In this document: positions 36,703 to 46,377 of the stretch, in pieces
How positions within the stretch are numbered: position 1 is the first letter of the stretch
How the letters are laid out: the number at the start of each line of letters is the position of its first letter
Made by a program: the position numbers and the translations under genes
The notes under the pieces: generated by a model
What the model saw: the letters and a program-made list of their open reading frames with translations, nothing else
Databases searched by the model: none
Told to the model about the DNA's origin: nothing
Assembly (NCBI GenBank): GCA_943788505.1
Contig: CALSQR010000002.1
Coordinates: 943,213-1,007,212, forward strand
Source of the DNA: an uncultured bacterium
Lineage (GTDB): Bacteria; Bacteroidota; Rhodothermia; Rhodothermales; UBA10348
Direction: 5' to 3'
DNA length: 64,000 nt

Positions 36703-37844
36703 GCTGCGATATCCACCTGTCGCGAAATATTGAGCAAAATTCCAGCCATGATGCCGTTCGCTAACAACGACGTTCCTCCGTATGAAACAAAGGGTAAGGG
36801 CAGACCGGTAACGGGCAGAAGATTCGAAGAGACGCCCGCATGAACGAACCCGTACATAGTTAGCATCACTACGATACCTACCGCTAGGAACAGACCTAGT
36901 GGATCAGGCGCCTTTCGCGCAACGCGCAAGAGTCCCCTGAACAAAATCACAAGGAAGAGAGAGAGCAAAAAGAGGGCCCCCACTATTCCATATTCCTCGG
37001 CTATGATCGCGTAAATAAAATCGTTGTAAGGAGCGGGGAGAAAGTCACGTTGCACGCTTTTCCCAGGTCCAACACCCAGTAGTCCGCCTTGCGCAATCGC
37101 CATCTTGGCCTGTTCCGATTGATACAACTCGGCCCGGTTCGAGTAGTCGATGTCATCCGTATTTAGAAACATCTTAACCCCCACGAAGGCCTCAAGCCGA
37201 GCCGCTCTTTGTGGCGAGGTTGACAGCATTCCGTAGGCCAATGTCAGACCCAGCAATCCAACCATCAGAATGTGACCTACGCTTACCCGGGCGATAAAAC
37301 ACATAATCATGACGGCGGTAAGGACCACCGCTGCCGTTGAGAGATCCGAGATCCCGATAGCGCCAATGGTTGCCATAATCCAGATGAAGATCGGAGCGAA
37401 CGCACGGGAGAAGGACTTAACGTAGAGTTGCTTCTGAGCCAGCAAAGAGGCAACAAAAAGCAACAAGGAGACCTTTGCCAGATCCGAAGGCTGAAAAATG
37501 AACCCCATCACATTCAGCCACCTGGCGGCACCGCCAGAAACAACCCCAAGCACCTGCACAGCCAGCAACAAAAGAATGGAGCCGATAAGGAGGAATCGAC
37601 TCACCGCCGCGAGGGCGCGATAGTTGATGACAGAAAAAACACCCATCGCTACTAGTGCCAGACCTACGCGGAACAAGTGTTTAAACAGCAGCGCCTCCGT
37701 ATCTCCGCCACCCTTGGTGGCCGCAAGGAATCCGATCGCGCTGTACACCGCGAAAACTCCTATTGCGCTCAGTGCCAGGATGGACAGAAGGACATACTTG
37801 TCCACTGGTCCGACCTGGTCACTACGTAGCGTGAGGTACTGCAT
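36699..37844 (-). CDS. ftsW: SEDS peptidoglycan glycosyltransferase FtsW
   Basis: 381-residue polytopic SEDS protein that polymerises glycan chains at the septum together with FtsI. Ten hydrophobic segments are visible. Family motifs: GGAARWLNVMGFIFQPSDLAK, SERAELYQSEQA-like loop, GVGPGKSVQRDFLPAPYNDFI (the part containing the catalytic loop) and PVTGLPLPFVSYGGTS. Its placement beside murG and ahead of ftsQAZ marks it as FtsW rather than RodA. It starts 20 bases after the murD stop. Confidence 0.95.
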   Translation of the reverse strand: MQYLTLRSDQVGPVDKYVLLSILALSAIGVFAVYSAIGFLAATKGGGDTEALLFKHLFRVGLALVAMGVFSVINYRALAAVSRFLLIGSILLLLAVQVLGVVSGGAARWLNVMGFIFQPSDLAKVSLLLFVASLLAQKQLYVKSFSRAFAPIFIWIMATIGAIGISDLSTAAVVLTAVMIMCFIARVSVGHILMVGLLGLTLAYGMLSTSPQRAARLEAFVGVKMFLNTDDIDYSNRAELYQSEQAKMAIAQGGLLGVGPGKSVQRDFLPAPYNDFIYAIIAEEYGIVGALFLLSLFLVILFRGLLRVARKAPDPLGLFLAVGIVVMLTMYGFVHAGVSSNLLPVTGLPLPFVSYGGTSLLANGIMAGILLNISRQVDIAA

Positions 37845-37864
37845 GATTGTGAGGTGATCTCTTA

Positions 37865-39289
37865 TCAGAGATTGGAAACAAGTTGGCGGAATTGATCACC
37901 TCGATCCTCGAAAGAATCGAACATGTCAAAGGATGAGCACGCTGGGCTCAGCAATACCACATCTCCTGTTCTAGCCAAGAGCTGTGAGAGTTGGACCGCA
38001 TCGGCCAGCGTGTCTGCGATGACGGCGTCCTGCACATGCTGTCCCAGTTCGTGGTGAATCCGAGGTGCTGCCTCGCCAATAGCGATAACAGCGCGTACTC
38101 GTTGTTGAATGAGTGGAACGAGAGAGGAATAGTCGTTGCCCTTGTCCCGTCCACCAACAATGAGTACCACTGGCTCGCGAAAGCTCTCCAGCGCGTACCA
38201 AACAGCGTTCACGTTGGTGGCTTTCGAGTCATTCACATAGCGGACACCGTCCACATCGCGAACAGATTCAAGCCGGTGCGGAACGCCTTCGAATGATCTA
38301 AGACTTTCGCGAACTACGTCGCTCCTGACCTCCACCACACGTGCGGCCACTGCTGCTGCCAGCGAGTTGTACACGTTGTGACGGCCTTTCAAGGCCAGTT
38401 CGTTTGAATGCATCAATAGGTCCTCCTTGTTGTCGATGCACAGCATCAGATTCCCATTTCGAAGGAATCCGGCTGCTGTCTGATGTCTATTCTCGTCAAT
38501 GTCTGTGGTCAGAGAGTCGGACAAAGTGATCCCCAAGGCTCGTGGCCCGGGAAGTCCCGTCTGCTCCCGCTCCCGGACGGATCGAACAAGTCGTTCATCG
38601 TCCATGGAATAAATGAAATGGTCGGCCTGCGTCTGCTGCTCACTAATGCGAAATTTGCTGGCCGCATAGCGATCGATATCGTTAGCATATCGGTCGAGGT
38701 GATCCGGCGTGATGTTTAGTAGCACCGCTACTTCCGGCCGGAAGGTGTCCACATGGTCAAGCTGGAAGCTGGATACTTCGAGTACAACCATTGCTGTGTC
38801 GGATGCCGTATCAGCACACGTCGAAAAGGGTAGTCCCACGTTTCCGCAGACATACACTTCGTGGCCTGCTTGCCGAAGTATGTGACCCAGCAGATGAGCG
38901 GTCGTGGTCTTGCCATTGGAACCGGTGATAGCAAGCGTTTTTGCCCGACAGAACCAACTCGCTAGTTCGATTTCTGAAATCACTGGCACGCCAGCCTGTT
39001 GCGCCTCACGAATAGGGAGACTCGTATCAGGGACACCAGGACTCGTTACCACTAGATCGGCCTCCCAACTGCGGGGCGAATGGTTGCCCGACTCGAAATC
39101 AATTCCCTCGCCTTGGAAGGATTTTTTTGCCTCTTCAGAAATGGAACCACCATCCGAAACAAACACCTCTGCGCCGTTGCGACGTAGTAACGCTGCAGCA
39201 GCCTGCCCACTCCGGGCAGCACCCAGAACGGCAACACGTTGCCCCGCAACGGTTTTAGGGTCGATATGTGGCATAGCTGCCGTCATCAT
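37865..39289 (-). CDS. murD: UDP-N-acetylmuramoylalanine--D-glutamate ligase
   Basis: Cytoplasmic Mur ligase that adds D-Glu. 474 residues from the ATG at 39289, which overlaps the mraY stop as ATGA; the frame runs back to 39373 inside mraY, but that part is unlike MurD. N-terminal VAVLGAARSGQAAAALL, SPGVP, ATP loop AITGSNGKTTTAHLLG, LNITPDHLDRY and the NDSKATN motif before the C-terminal domain are typical. A second ATG directly after the first and another at 39274 are alternatives. Confidence 0.95.
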   Translation of the reverse strand: MMTAAMPHIDPKTVAGQRVAVLGAARSGQAAAALLRRNGAEVFVSDGGSISEEAKKSFQGEGIDFESGNHSPRSWEADLVVTSPGVPDTSLPIREAQQAGVPVISEIELASWFCRAKTLAITGSNGKTTTAHLLGHILRQAGHEVYVCGNVGLPFSTCADTASDTAMVVLEVSSFQLDHVDTFRPEVAVLLNITPDHLDRYANDIDRYAASKFRISEQQTQADHFIYSMDDERLVRSVREREQTGLPGPRALGITLSDSLTTDIDENRHQTAAGFLRNGNLMLCIDNKEDLLMHSNELALKGRHNVYNSLAAAVAARVVEVRSDVVRESLRSFEGVPHRLESVRDVDGVRYVNDSKATNVNAVWYALESFREPVVLIVGGRDKGNDYSSLVPLIQQRVRAVIAIGEAAPRIHHELGQHVQDAVIADTLADAVQLSQLLARTGDVVLLSPACSSFDMFDSFEDRGDQFRQLVSNL

Positions 39290-40443
39290 CGTATTCGAAG
39301 TACTAGTAAGGTGGCGATCACCGTGATGGCTGTAATGAGCCAGAATCGCAGCACGATTTTGGCTTCGTGCCAACCCTTCGCCTCATAGTGATGATGGATC
39401 GGCGCCATTTTGAATAGTCGTTTCCCGACACCGGTCCGCTTGCGCGTGTATTTGAACCAAGACGTCTGGAGGATGACAGAAAGCGTCTCCCAGAAGAACA
39501 CAGCGCACAGAAGCGGCAGCAGCAGCTCCTTGTGGATCATCAATGTCAATGTTCCGACGGCTGCGCCCAATGAAAGAGCGCCAGTATCACCCATGAATAC
39601 CGTGGCGGGATACCCGTTGTACCAAAGGAAACCAAAACAGGAAGCGGCCAGCGCCGCGGCAAAGACGGTCAGTTCACCAGCACCGGGAAGCAACATCTCG
39701 TTCAAGAAGTCGGAGAAAATCGCGTTACCAGCGATATAGGCTAGCGCGGTCAATCCCACCGCTACGATACCCGTCACACCCGCGGCCAAACCGTCTAACC
39801 CGTCCGTTAGGTTTACTGCATTTGAAAGCGCCGTCAGGATGAAAATGACCACAGGGATATAGATGACCCAGCCCAAATCAACACCATCCACAAAATGCCG
39901 CAGAACATCGTAATTGAGCGTTTCGTCTGCCACGAAAGGCAAATAGGTCAATGTTCTGATATCACTAAACTGCGGATGGAAATACAGGACTGACCCTACC
40001 AGCAGACCAAGCGAAATCTGACCAATTAGTTTGATGCGAGCTGGCAAGCCTGATTTATCTCGCTTAACCACTTTGATGTAGTCATCGGCGAATCCAAACG
40101 CTCCCATCCACGCTGTAGCGAGCATGATCAGCCAAACATAGACTTCTGCCACGGCTCCCCAGAGCAAGGTCGCGCCAAGCACCGAGATCAGAATGATAAG
40201 CCCACCCATGCTAGGCGTACCCTGCTTGTGGGTATGATCCACAACGCCGGCATGAATTCCTTCCCGTACCTGCTCTCCGAGCTGCTTATGGCCCAGCCAG
40301 CGGATAATCGAGCGGCCGGCAAACAGGGCGATCAATAGCGCCGTGATAGCAGCAAGCGCTGCACGCACGGTGATGTAATCGATCACCTGAAATCCGGGCG
40401 GTTCGAAGACCGACTCGAGATATTGTATGAGGTAGTAAAGCAT
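39286..40443 (-). CDS. mraY: Phospho-N-acetylmuramoyl-pentapeptide-transferase
   Basis: 385-residue integral membrane enzyme that links MurNAc-pentapeptide to undecaprenyl phosphate, giving lipid I. About ten helices. Catalytic landmarks are HKQGTPSMGGLII, the aspartates in FGFADDYIKV, NAVNLTDGLDGLAAG and the C-terminal APIHHHYEAKGWHE motif with its His cluster. It is about 25 residues longer than the E. coli enzyme, as usual in this phylum. It starts six bases after the murE stop: murF, which sits between them in proteobacteria, is absent. Confidence 0.96.
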   Translation of the reverse strand: MLYYLIQYLESVFEPPGFQVIDYITVRAALAAITALLIALFAGRSIIRWLGHKQLGEQVREGIHAGVVDHTHKQGTPSMGGLIILISVLGATLLWGAVAEVYVWLIMLATAWMGAFGFADDYIKVVKRDKSGLPARIKLIGQISLGLLVGSVLYFHPQFSDIRTLTYLPFVADETLNYDVLRHFVDGVDLGWVIYIPVVIFILTALSNAVNLTDGLDGLAAGVTGIVAVGLTALAYIAGNAIFSDFLNEMLLPGAGELTVFAAALAASCFGFLWYNGYPATVFMGDTGALSLGAAVGTLTLMIHKELLLPLLCAVFFWETLSVILQTSWFKYTRKRTGVGKRLFKMAPIHHHYEAKGWHEAKIVLRFWLITAITVIATLLVLRIR

Positions 40444-40448
40444 GAGTG

Positions 40449-41975
40449 TCAGTGCACTGCGCCGTGGGTGGCGGAACGGTCTTGAGAGAGCGATGAAGAA
40501 GCTGCTTCTGGCCCGAAAGCGCTACGAGCTTCCTCCCGATCATCGAAATGGAGAACCTCTTCCCCAATAACTTGCGTGGTTTCGTGTCCTTTGCCGGCTA
40601 GAACCAGAACGTCATTTCGACGCATAAGTCGAGCCGCATAGCGAATAGCTTCTCGTCGATCTGTAATTCCGATTGCCCGCCCCGGCTGCCTGAAGCCTGA
40701 TCGGACATCGTCCATAATTGCATCGGGATCTTCTGAGCGTGGATTGTCGCTGGTGATGATGACTCGATCAGCACGCCGCTCAGCCACAGCTCCCATTAAT
40801 GGTCTCTTTCCAGTGTCTCGATCCCCGCCGCAACCAAAAATGCACCACAGCCAGGATCCTTCTTTTTGCGCTTCCCTCGATGCAAGCAACACGTTTTCGA
40901 GCGCATCCGGTGTGTGGGCATAATCCACTATCACAGTCCGTCCATTCTGAAACGTGAGGCGTTCAAACCGACCTGGGACTGGTGGGTGTGCAGCTAGCGT
41001 TTCGAGCAGGAATGCCCGCTCAAGTCCAAGCGCGCGTCCCGCTGCAAATGATGCCGCAAGATTCGAAGCGTTGTAGGTTCCGGCGAGCAGATAGCGACGG
41101 GTGTCGCCGTCGAGAGTCAAGTGCAAACCAGACTCATCATTAGCCTCTATCGTGACGTGCACATCGGGTTGCCCAATTGCACCAAACGTTGTGACCTCTG
41201 CTGCGGTGTCGGCAATCATGGTAAATGCTTTTGCATCATCCGTATTCACGACTGCGTGAGCCGTCGTGGATAGTGCGTCGAAGAGACCTTTCTTGGCTTG
41301 CAAATACGCCTCTTCTGTACCATGATAGTCCAGATGATCGCGCGTGAGATTCGTAAAGACAGCGACATCTATGTCCGATAGACGAAAGCGGTGTTGGTCG
41401 ATGGCATGCGATGATGCCTCCATCACGCAGTGCGTACACCCATTTTCCACCATAGCGGAGAGGACGGCATGCAATACCAGCGGGTCGGGCGTGGTGTGTG
41501 TCGCGGGAAGAGTTTGGACTCCGTCATGGATTCCTGTCGTCCCAATGAAGCCGCATCGTAGGCCTGCGCTTTCCAAAACATCTCTAAGAACCGAGGCGAT
41601 GGTCGTCTTACCATTCGTCCCTGTAATCGCTATAAGTGTGAGCTTCTTGCCTGGATCCTCGTGTGCGAGCGAAGCGAGCTGAGCGAGGGCACGCCGTGAA
41701 TCCTTCACGCGTGCCCAGGCGGGGCCGTCTGCCATTTCTTGAATGCCAGATTCTGGCCCCGCCTCGCACACGATCGAAGTAGCTCCGTTTAAAACAGCCT
41801 TGTCAATGAACAGGTGGCCATCCACACTTCTGCCGCGAAGGGCGACGAAGCATTCCGATGACCCGACCGTCCGACTATCACTAGTCAGACGGTCGATATT
41901 AACCGAATGTGGGGCATGGGCCTCGAGCAGCAAGCCGCTGCTCTCGAGCCGTTCTATGCACGATTTGAATGTCAT
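40449..41975 (-). CDS. murE: UDP-MurNAc-L-Ala-D-Glu--2,6-diaminopimelate ligase
   Basis: 508-residue cytoplasmic Mur ligase. ATP loop AITGTNGKTTIASVL, TTPDPLVLH, MEASSHAIDQHR and VDYAHTPDALENVL are present. The specificity loop is TSDNPRSEDP, the DNPR form that selects meso-diaminopimelate rather than lysine, so the cell wall should be mDAP type. The C-terminus carries AGKGHETTQV. It begins about 38 bases after the ftsI stop. Confidence 0.95.
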   Translation of the reverse strand: MTFKSCIERLESSGLLLEAHAPHSVNIDRLTSDSRTVGSSECFVALRGRSVDGHLFIDKAVLNGATSIVCEAGPESGIQEMADGPAWARVKDSRRALAQLASLAHEDPGKKLTLIAITGTNGKTTIASVLRDVLESAGLRCGFIGTTGIHDGVQTLPATHTTPDPLVLHAVLSAMVENGCTHCVMEASSHAIDQHRFRLSDIDVAVFTNLTRDHLDYHGTEEAYLQAKKGLFDALSTTAHAVVNTDDAKAFTMIADTAAEVTTFGAIGQPDVHVTIEANDESGLHLTLDGDTRRYLLAGTYNASNLAASFAAGRALGLERAFLLETLAAHPPVPGRFERLTFQNGRTVIVDYAHTPDALENVLLASREAQKEGSWLWCIFGCGGDRDTGKRPLMGAVAERRADRVIITSDNPRSEDPDAIMDDVRSGFRQPGRAIGITDRREAIRYAARLMRRNDVLVLAGKGHETTQVIGEEVLHFDDREEARSAFGPEAASSSLSQDRSATHGAVH

Positions 41976-42013
41976 CGTGGGGATGCTCTATGCTCCCGGG
42001 TTTCATGAGGTTG

Positions 42014-44095
42014 TCAATTCAGTGTCAGTCTCGCCGAGTTACCCAAAGCCGCTCCCGGCTCAGGCGACTGTCGCACTACGGTTCCATGGCCACTCATGAC
42101 CACGTCAACATGTAGTGCCTTCAACCAAGCCATAGCCTCCCGGGCAGAAAGTCCTTCGAGGTCAGGCATCGTCTGCACGGTATCTGGTTCAGCCGTCAAT
42201 CGGACCGGCACGCTAAGCAGCGTTTCCGTTCCGGCTGACAGATCCTGTACCAAGACTGCCGTGTGAAAATCATCTTTTGCATTCGTCATTTTGAGGCCAG
42301 AGGCAAGCATGCGTCTGCGTGCAATTGGCACTGGCTGACCAGCCGCATCTGGAACCAGCACCGGTTCATTTACTTCGTCCGGCTCTCCATCCATTTGAAC
42401 GTATTCCGCCAGCTGAGGCATTCGTGCCATCCATCGCTCGGTCACACGCTGGAAGACGGGAGCCGCCACAATGCCGCCATACATGCTTTTTCCTGGTTCG
42501 TCCATCACGATGGCCAGAACGACTTGAGGATTCTCCACAGGCCAAAACCCAACAAACGTGGCGCGGTATTTTCCTGGTAGATATCCTTTTGGTCCCGCCT
42601 TGCGAGCCGTTCCTGTCTTGCCGGCAATCCGCAAACCCTCCACGTGAGCAAGGGGCGCTGTTCCATCTTCAGAGACGACAGATTCAAAGGCAGGCATCAG
42701 TGTCGCAGCGGTTTCGCGCGAGAATACCCTACGCACGGAATCTGGCTGCGCGCGCCACGTTACAAACCCCTCGGCATTTCGTCGCTCACGGACGATATAG
42801 GGTTTCATCAGCAACCCTCCGTTTGCGAGGGCGCCGTAGGCCAGGGCTACTTGCAGGGGAGATGCTTCAATTGCATAGCCACGGCTCATGGCCGATTTCG
42901 TCGTTGCATCCCACATCTTCGTTTGCTTCAGTCGGGTATCGACCTCGCCAGGTAATTCGATTCCGGTCTTCTGGTTAAACCCAAATTGACGAGCATACTG
43001 ATACATCATCGCTTCTGACATGTCTTCCGCTACTATGGCTGTCCCTACGTTGCTGGACAGCATGATGACTTCAGAAAACGATATCGTTCCGTTAGGATGC
43101 ATGTCTCGGATCGTAAATCGTCCCTGCTGCAGCGTTCCGTCTCCTGTATCAATGGAGTCCGACATAGCAATGGCGCCTGACTCAACAGCTGCCACAGCTG
43201 GCACGACTTTAATGACAGAACCGGGCTCAATTTTGTCTTCGACGACATGGTTGCGCCGGGCCGCCATGGGATACGAACCCACGCGGTTGGGGTCGTAGGT
43301 TGGCCAGTTCGCCATGGCGATGATTTCACCCGTATTGGGGTCCAGCGCGACAGCTGCAGCCCAGGAGGCTTTCCCTTCAATCGCTCCACGCTCAAGTTCT
43401 TCTTCTAAAATGGACTGCCGAACCAAATCGATCGTCAGATATAGAGACTCTCCATGAACAGGGGGACGCTCTCCGCTACCAGGAATGAGTTTGAGACGAT
43501 TTTGGCGATCTTTGCGCATGACCCGCTGCCCATCTGTGCCGCGAAGAACCTCGTTGAATTCAAACTCGAGGCCTGATTGGCCTGCATCGATCCCGGCAAC
43601 TCCGAGTACGTGCGCAGCTGCACTACCATGGTTGTAGCGCCTTGTCGTAGATCCTTCGGGAAGAACGCCTGGAACCGAAGAAAACCAACGAAGGTCTTCG
43701 CTCGTCATGGTGACATCACGTGCTAACATGATGTATTGCTTGCTAGCTCGGTTACGGACCCGCGAGCGCAATGTCGATACTGGCGTACCTGATTTTTTTG
43801 ACAATCGCTGGTAAAATTCAGTTTCTCGGTCAGAGAAGCCTTTTTCCATCGGATCAAGGGCGATGTCTACCCGCTCTATGTTGACGACTAGAGGGCGTTC
43901 TGTTGCATCGAAAATCTCGCCACGCAGCGCCGGAATAGTTCTCAACTCAGTTGACTGCACTTGAACGATTTCTCGCAGATCATCGCCGTCAATCGCGGAC
44001 ACGCGCAGCAATTGCAGCCCGACAAGAACGGGCAGCAGTGAGATCAAGGTGATCACTACGTACATGCGTGCCAGTATCTGGTCTTTTAGCTCCAT
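42014..44095 (-). CDS. ftsI: Division transpeptidase FtsI/PBP3 (class B PBP) with PASTA domain
   Basis: 693-residue class B penicillin-binding protein that cross-links septal peptidoglycan with FtsW. One N-terminal membrane helix (about 12-30), the pedestal domain beginning RGEIFDATERPLVV, and the transpeptidase with nucleophile Ser293 in EPGSVIK (SxxK), SSN at 347-349 and KTG at 493-495. The last 60 residues (TMPDLEGLSAREAMAWLKAL to the end) form one PASTA domain, a feature of SpoVD/PBP2x-like FtsI seen in Bacteroidota and Gram-positives. Located between ftsL and murE as expected. Confidence 0.95.
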   Translation of the reverse strand: MELKDQILARMYVVITLISLLPVLVGLQLLRVSAIDGDDLREIVQVQSTELRTIPALRGEIFDATERPLVVNIERVDIALDPMEKGFSDRETEFYQRLSKKSGTPVSTLRSRVRNRASKQYIMLARDVTMTSEDLRWFSSVPGVLPEGSTTRRYNHGSAAAHVLGVAGIDAGQSGLEFEFNEVLRGTDGQRVMRKDRQNRLKLIPGSGERPPVHGESLYLTIDLVRQSILEEELERGAIEGKASWAAAVALDPNTGEIIAMANWPTYDPNRVGSYPMAARRNHVVEDKIEPGSVIKVVPAVAAVESGAIAMSDSIDTGDGTLQQGRFTIRDMHPNGTISFSEVIMLSSNVGTAIVAEDMSEAMMYQYARQFGFNQKTGIELPGEVDTRLKQTKMWDATTKSAMSRGYAIEASPLQVALAYGALANGGLLMKPYIVRERRNAEGFVTWRAQPDSVRRVFSRETAATLMPAFESVVSEDGTAPLAHVEGLRIAGKTGTARKAGPKGYLPGKYRATFVGFWPVENPQVVLAIVMDEPGKSMYGGIVAAPVFQRVTERWMARMPQLAEYVQMDGEPDEVNEPVLVPDAAGQPVPIARRRMLASGLKMTNAKDDFHTAVLVQDLSAGTETLLSVPVRLTAEPDTVQTMPDLEGLSAREAMAWLKALHVDVVMSGHGTVVRQSPEPGAALGNSARLTLN

Positions 44096-44161
44096 GCGGT
44101 GATTTCGCGGCTCAGGTTTTGTTCAGGTGAAAAGTGGATTTCGTTTCTCTTTTGGGATGGA

Positions 44162-44770
44162 TTAAGGCATTAGCACCGGGTCACCCTGGTGAAGTCTGTC
44201 TTTGAGTCCTAGCTCGGAAGCGGCCGAAAAAATCTTTTCGGGTCCCGTCGCATGATGAAATTCGCCTTCTAGCTTGTCATAGGTCATTTGGAGAGCCAAC
44301 CTGTCGTTTCTGAGGCCCTGCACATCCGCCAGTAGGTCCTGTGTAGCGAACACGTGCCCCACGTACAGCGTGAAGAGAGTGGCTACTGCCAAAATGATGA
44401 CCACAAATCGTGCTGTTGAAATGGCACCCAGCCATGTGTCCGCGTCCGGCCGCGATGAAGATTGGGTCGCGTTCGATGTCGAGAGATCCCTCCAAGAAGG
44501 CGAGCCCATCACCTCTAGGTCCCTGTTCTTCGAGGCAATCGAAGTTCGTGCTGGAGCTTTGGCCTTTGTGGTGCGGCTACGCTTATCTGCCGTCCGATTC
44601 GTTGCCTTTTTTGCCTTGGTACCCGCTGTCTTCGTAGTGCGGGTCCTAGTCACTGTCGACGATGTTTTTTTACGTGACTCGTCAGAGGTGCTTTTCATTA
44701 CGAAGCGCACGGCTTTCTTCGACCGGGATCCGGACGGAGACGTTGATTTCCTATTGTTAGAAAGTGCCAT
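44162..44770 (-). CDS. ftsL: FtsL-like division protein with long cationic N-terminus
   Basis: 202 residues from the ATG at 44770 (MALSNNRKS), overlapping the rsmH end by 14 bases. One membrane helix (about 122-141, FVVIILAVATLFTLYVGHVF) is followed by a short coiled coil (DLLADVQGLRNDRLALQMTYDKLEGEF) and a tail. This TM-plus-leucine-zipper layout and the position between rsmH and ftsI identify FtsL. The cytoplasmic N-terminus is unusual: some 110 residues almost entirely Lys, Arg, Ser, Thr and Ala, against about 20-35 in E. coli FtsL. A shorter start at 44698 (MKSTSDESRK) would still leave a long basic tail. It resembles histone-H1-like tails in composition. Confidence 0.75.
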   Translation of the reverse strand: MALSNNRKSTSPSGSRSKKAVRFVMKSTSDESRKKTSSTVTRTRTTKTAGTKAKKATNRTADKRSRTTKAKAPARTSIASKNRDLEVMGSPSWRDLSTSNATQSSSRPDADTWLGAISTARFVVIILAVATLFTLYVGHVFATQDLLADVQGLRNDRLALQMTYDKLEGEFHHATGPEKIFSAASELGLKDRLHQGDPVLMP

Positions 44771-45758
44771 AATCTGGATGAGCATTAGGCGATGGGTCAC
44801 TGTCTTTCAGGCGCTCGGCAACTCGTAGTCGCGCACTACGACTACGGGGATTGGTCTCGATTTCTTGTTCGTCGGCGAGAATGGGTTTGCGGGTAGTTTC
44901 CTTCCACGGGGACAACTTGTTACCGTAGAAATCTTTCTGGATTTCATCGCGAAGATTGCCGCTTCGCATAAAGTGCTTCACACGACGATCCTCCAGTGAG
45001 TGATAGCTGATGACAGCCAACCGGCCGCCTTCCGCTATCAAGTCGGTCGACGCTTCAAGAATGCGGTCGAGCGCATCCAATTCTTCGTTAACCGCGATAC
45101 GGAGTCCCTGAAATACACGCGACAAGGTTTTCGACTCCTGCCCCCATTTTGCAACGGAGCGTACGATGTCGGCCACCTGCGCAGTGGTATGTAGTGGACG
45201 CGCCGCAACCAAAGCACGGGCCACACGCCCAGCTTTAGGCTCCTCCCCATAGCGACCCAACACACGAGCCAGTTCATTCGGCTCTAGGCGATTGATAAGA
45301 TCCGAGGCGTCTTCTCCACCGCTTTGGTCCATACGCATGTCAAGGGGGCCTTCAAAGCGATGACTAAATCCGCGGTCTCCTTCGTCCAATTGATGGGATG
45401 AAACACCGAGATCAAGCAATAATCCACTGACCTTACCCAAACCAAGTCCAGCGAGCAGATCCGGCGCATCACAGAAGTTGCCCTTGACGATTTGCAGACG
45501 CCCATCCCCAATGGCTACGCCCAACCGAACAGTCGCTTCCTCCAGCGCATCATCATCCCGATCAATGGCTACAACGCGGCCAGCCGGACTGAGTGCATCA
45601 AGTAGTGCTGCGCTGTGTCCACCACCGCCCAGAGTACCATCCACATAGAGGCCATCGCGATCTGTCACGAGTTCCTGAATAACAGCATGCCAAAGAACAG
45701 GCGCGTGATAGCCCGAAGCGTATTTCAGAACCTGCCTCGAATCGTCACGCGCATTCAC
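44757..45758 (-). CDS. rsmH: 16S rRNA (cytosine(1402)-N(4))-methyltransferase RsmH (MraW)
   Basis: 333-residue SAM-dependent methyltransferase acting on C1402 of 16S rRNA. N-terminal HAPVLWHAVIQELV, SAM loop YVDGTLGGGGHSAALL, AIDRDDDAL, LLLDLGVSSHQLDEGDRGFS and ISYHSLEDRRVKHFM near the end are the family motifs. The start is a GTG at 45758 with AAGGA at a good spacing upstream; a nearby ATG is out of frame. Second gene of the dcw operon, 59 bases after mraZ. Confidence 0.95.
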   Translation of the reverse strand: MNARDDSRQVLKYASGYHAPVLWHAVIQELVTDRDGLYVDGTLGGGGHSAALLDALSPAGRVVAIDRDDDALEEATVRLGVAIGDGRLQIVKGNFCDAPDLLAGLGLGKVSGLLLDLGVSSHQLDEGDRGFSHRFEGPLDMRMDQSGGEDASDLINRLEPNELARVLGRYGEEPKAGRVARALVAARPLHTTAQVADIVRSVAKWGQESKTLSRVFQGLRIAVNEELDALDRILEASTDLIAEGGRLAVISYHSLEDRRVKHFMRSGNLRDEIQKDFYGNKLSPWKETTRKPILADEQEIETNPRSRSARLRVAERLKDSDPSPNAHPDYGTF

Positions 45759-45817
45759 ATCGTTTTCCTTGTAGTGGGGATTCTCCGAAATAGAAGAGCT
45801 CCCCCTGCTAAATCGTA

Positions 45818-46261
45818 TCAGGAGCCCATGACCTGTTCTGCCAAGGATTCCTGATCGATCGTCTGTTCGTTCAAATAGTCTTCAAACGCCGCCTGGTCCC
45901 ATATCTCTATGCGATCCATGGCGCCAATGATGAGTGCTTTTTCGCCGATACCCGCATAGTCGGAAAGCGACTTTGGTAGAGATATTCTGCCCTGACCGTC
46001 GAGCGAGACTTCCTCGGCCCACATGAGAATCATGCGGACGAGGTGGCGCGCATTTCGGTTGTTCAGATTCAGCGATGAGAACTCATCTTCTTTAATCTTC
46101 CACTGGTCCTGGGGATAAGCATAAATGCACTTTTCAAACCCTTTCGTCAGCGTAAACGTCCCCTGGGCATCCGGATTCAATGCTGATCGCATCTTAGCCG
46201 GAATGGCGACCCGTCCTTTCGCATCGACGGAGTATTCTGCCTGTCCCTTGAAACGTGCCAT
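45818..46261 (-). CDS. mraZ: Transcriptional regulator MraZ
   Basis: 147-residue DNA-binding protein with two AbrB-like SpoVT repeats: FKGQAEYSVDAKGRVAIPAKMR at the N-terminus and EVSLDGQGRISLPKSLSDYAGI in the middle. The ATG at 46261 (MARFKGQ) is chosen; the frame extends to 46309 without homology. MraZ represses the dcw promoter by binding TGGGN repeats, and such repeats lie 130 bases upstream at 46388-46402, so autoregulation is expected. Confidence 0.95.
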   Translation of the reverse strand: MARFKGQAEYSVDAKGRVAIPAKMRSALNPDAQGTFTLTKGFEKCIYAYPQDQWKIKEDEFSSLNLNNRNARHLVRMILMWAEEVSLDGQGRISLPKSLSDYAGIGEKALIIGAMDRIEIWDQAAFEDYLNEQTIDQESLAEQVMGS

Positions 46262-46377
46262 GAATGGGTGGTGAGCCGTACAATCGGTCTTGCTATACCG
46301 TATTCTCAATCAACTTCTGGGTGCGCTAGATGCGAACCTGGTAGCTGATCTGCCAGGATTGGCTGGAAATGGAGATA

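Noticed and set aside
42319-42978. 219-residue ORF on the plus strand within ftsI
   Set aside because: Antisense to the transpeptidase domain, Arg/Pro/His-rich as expected of a shadow frame, and no homology seen.
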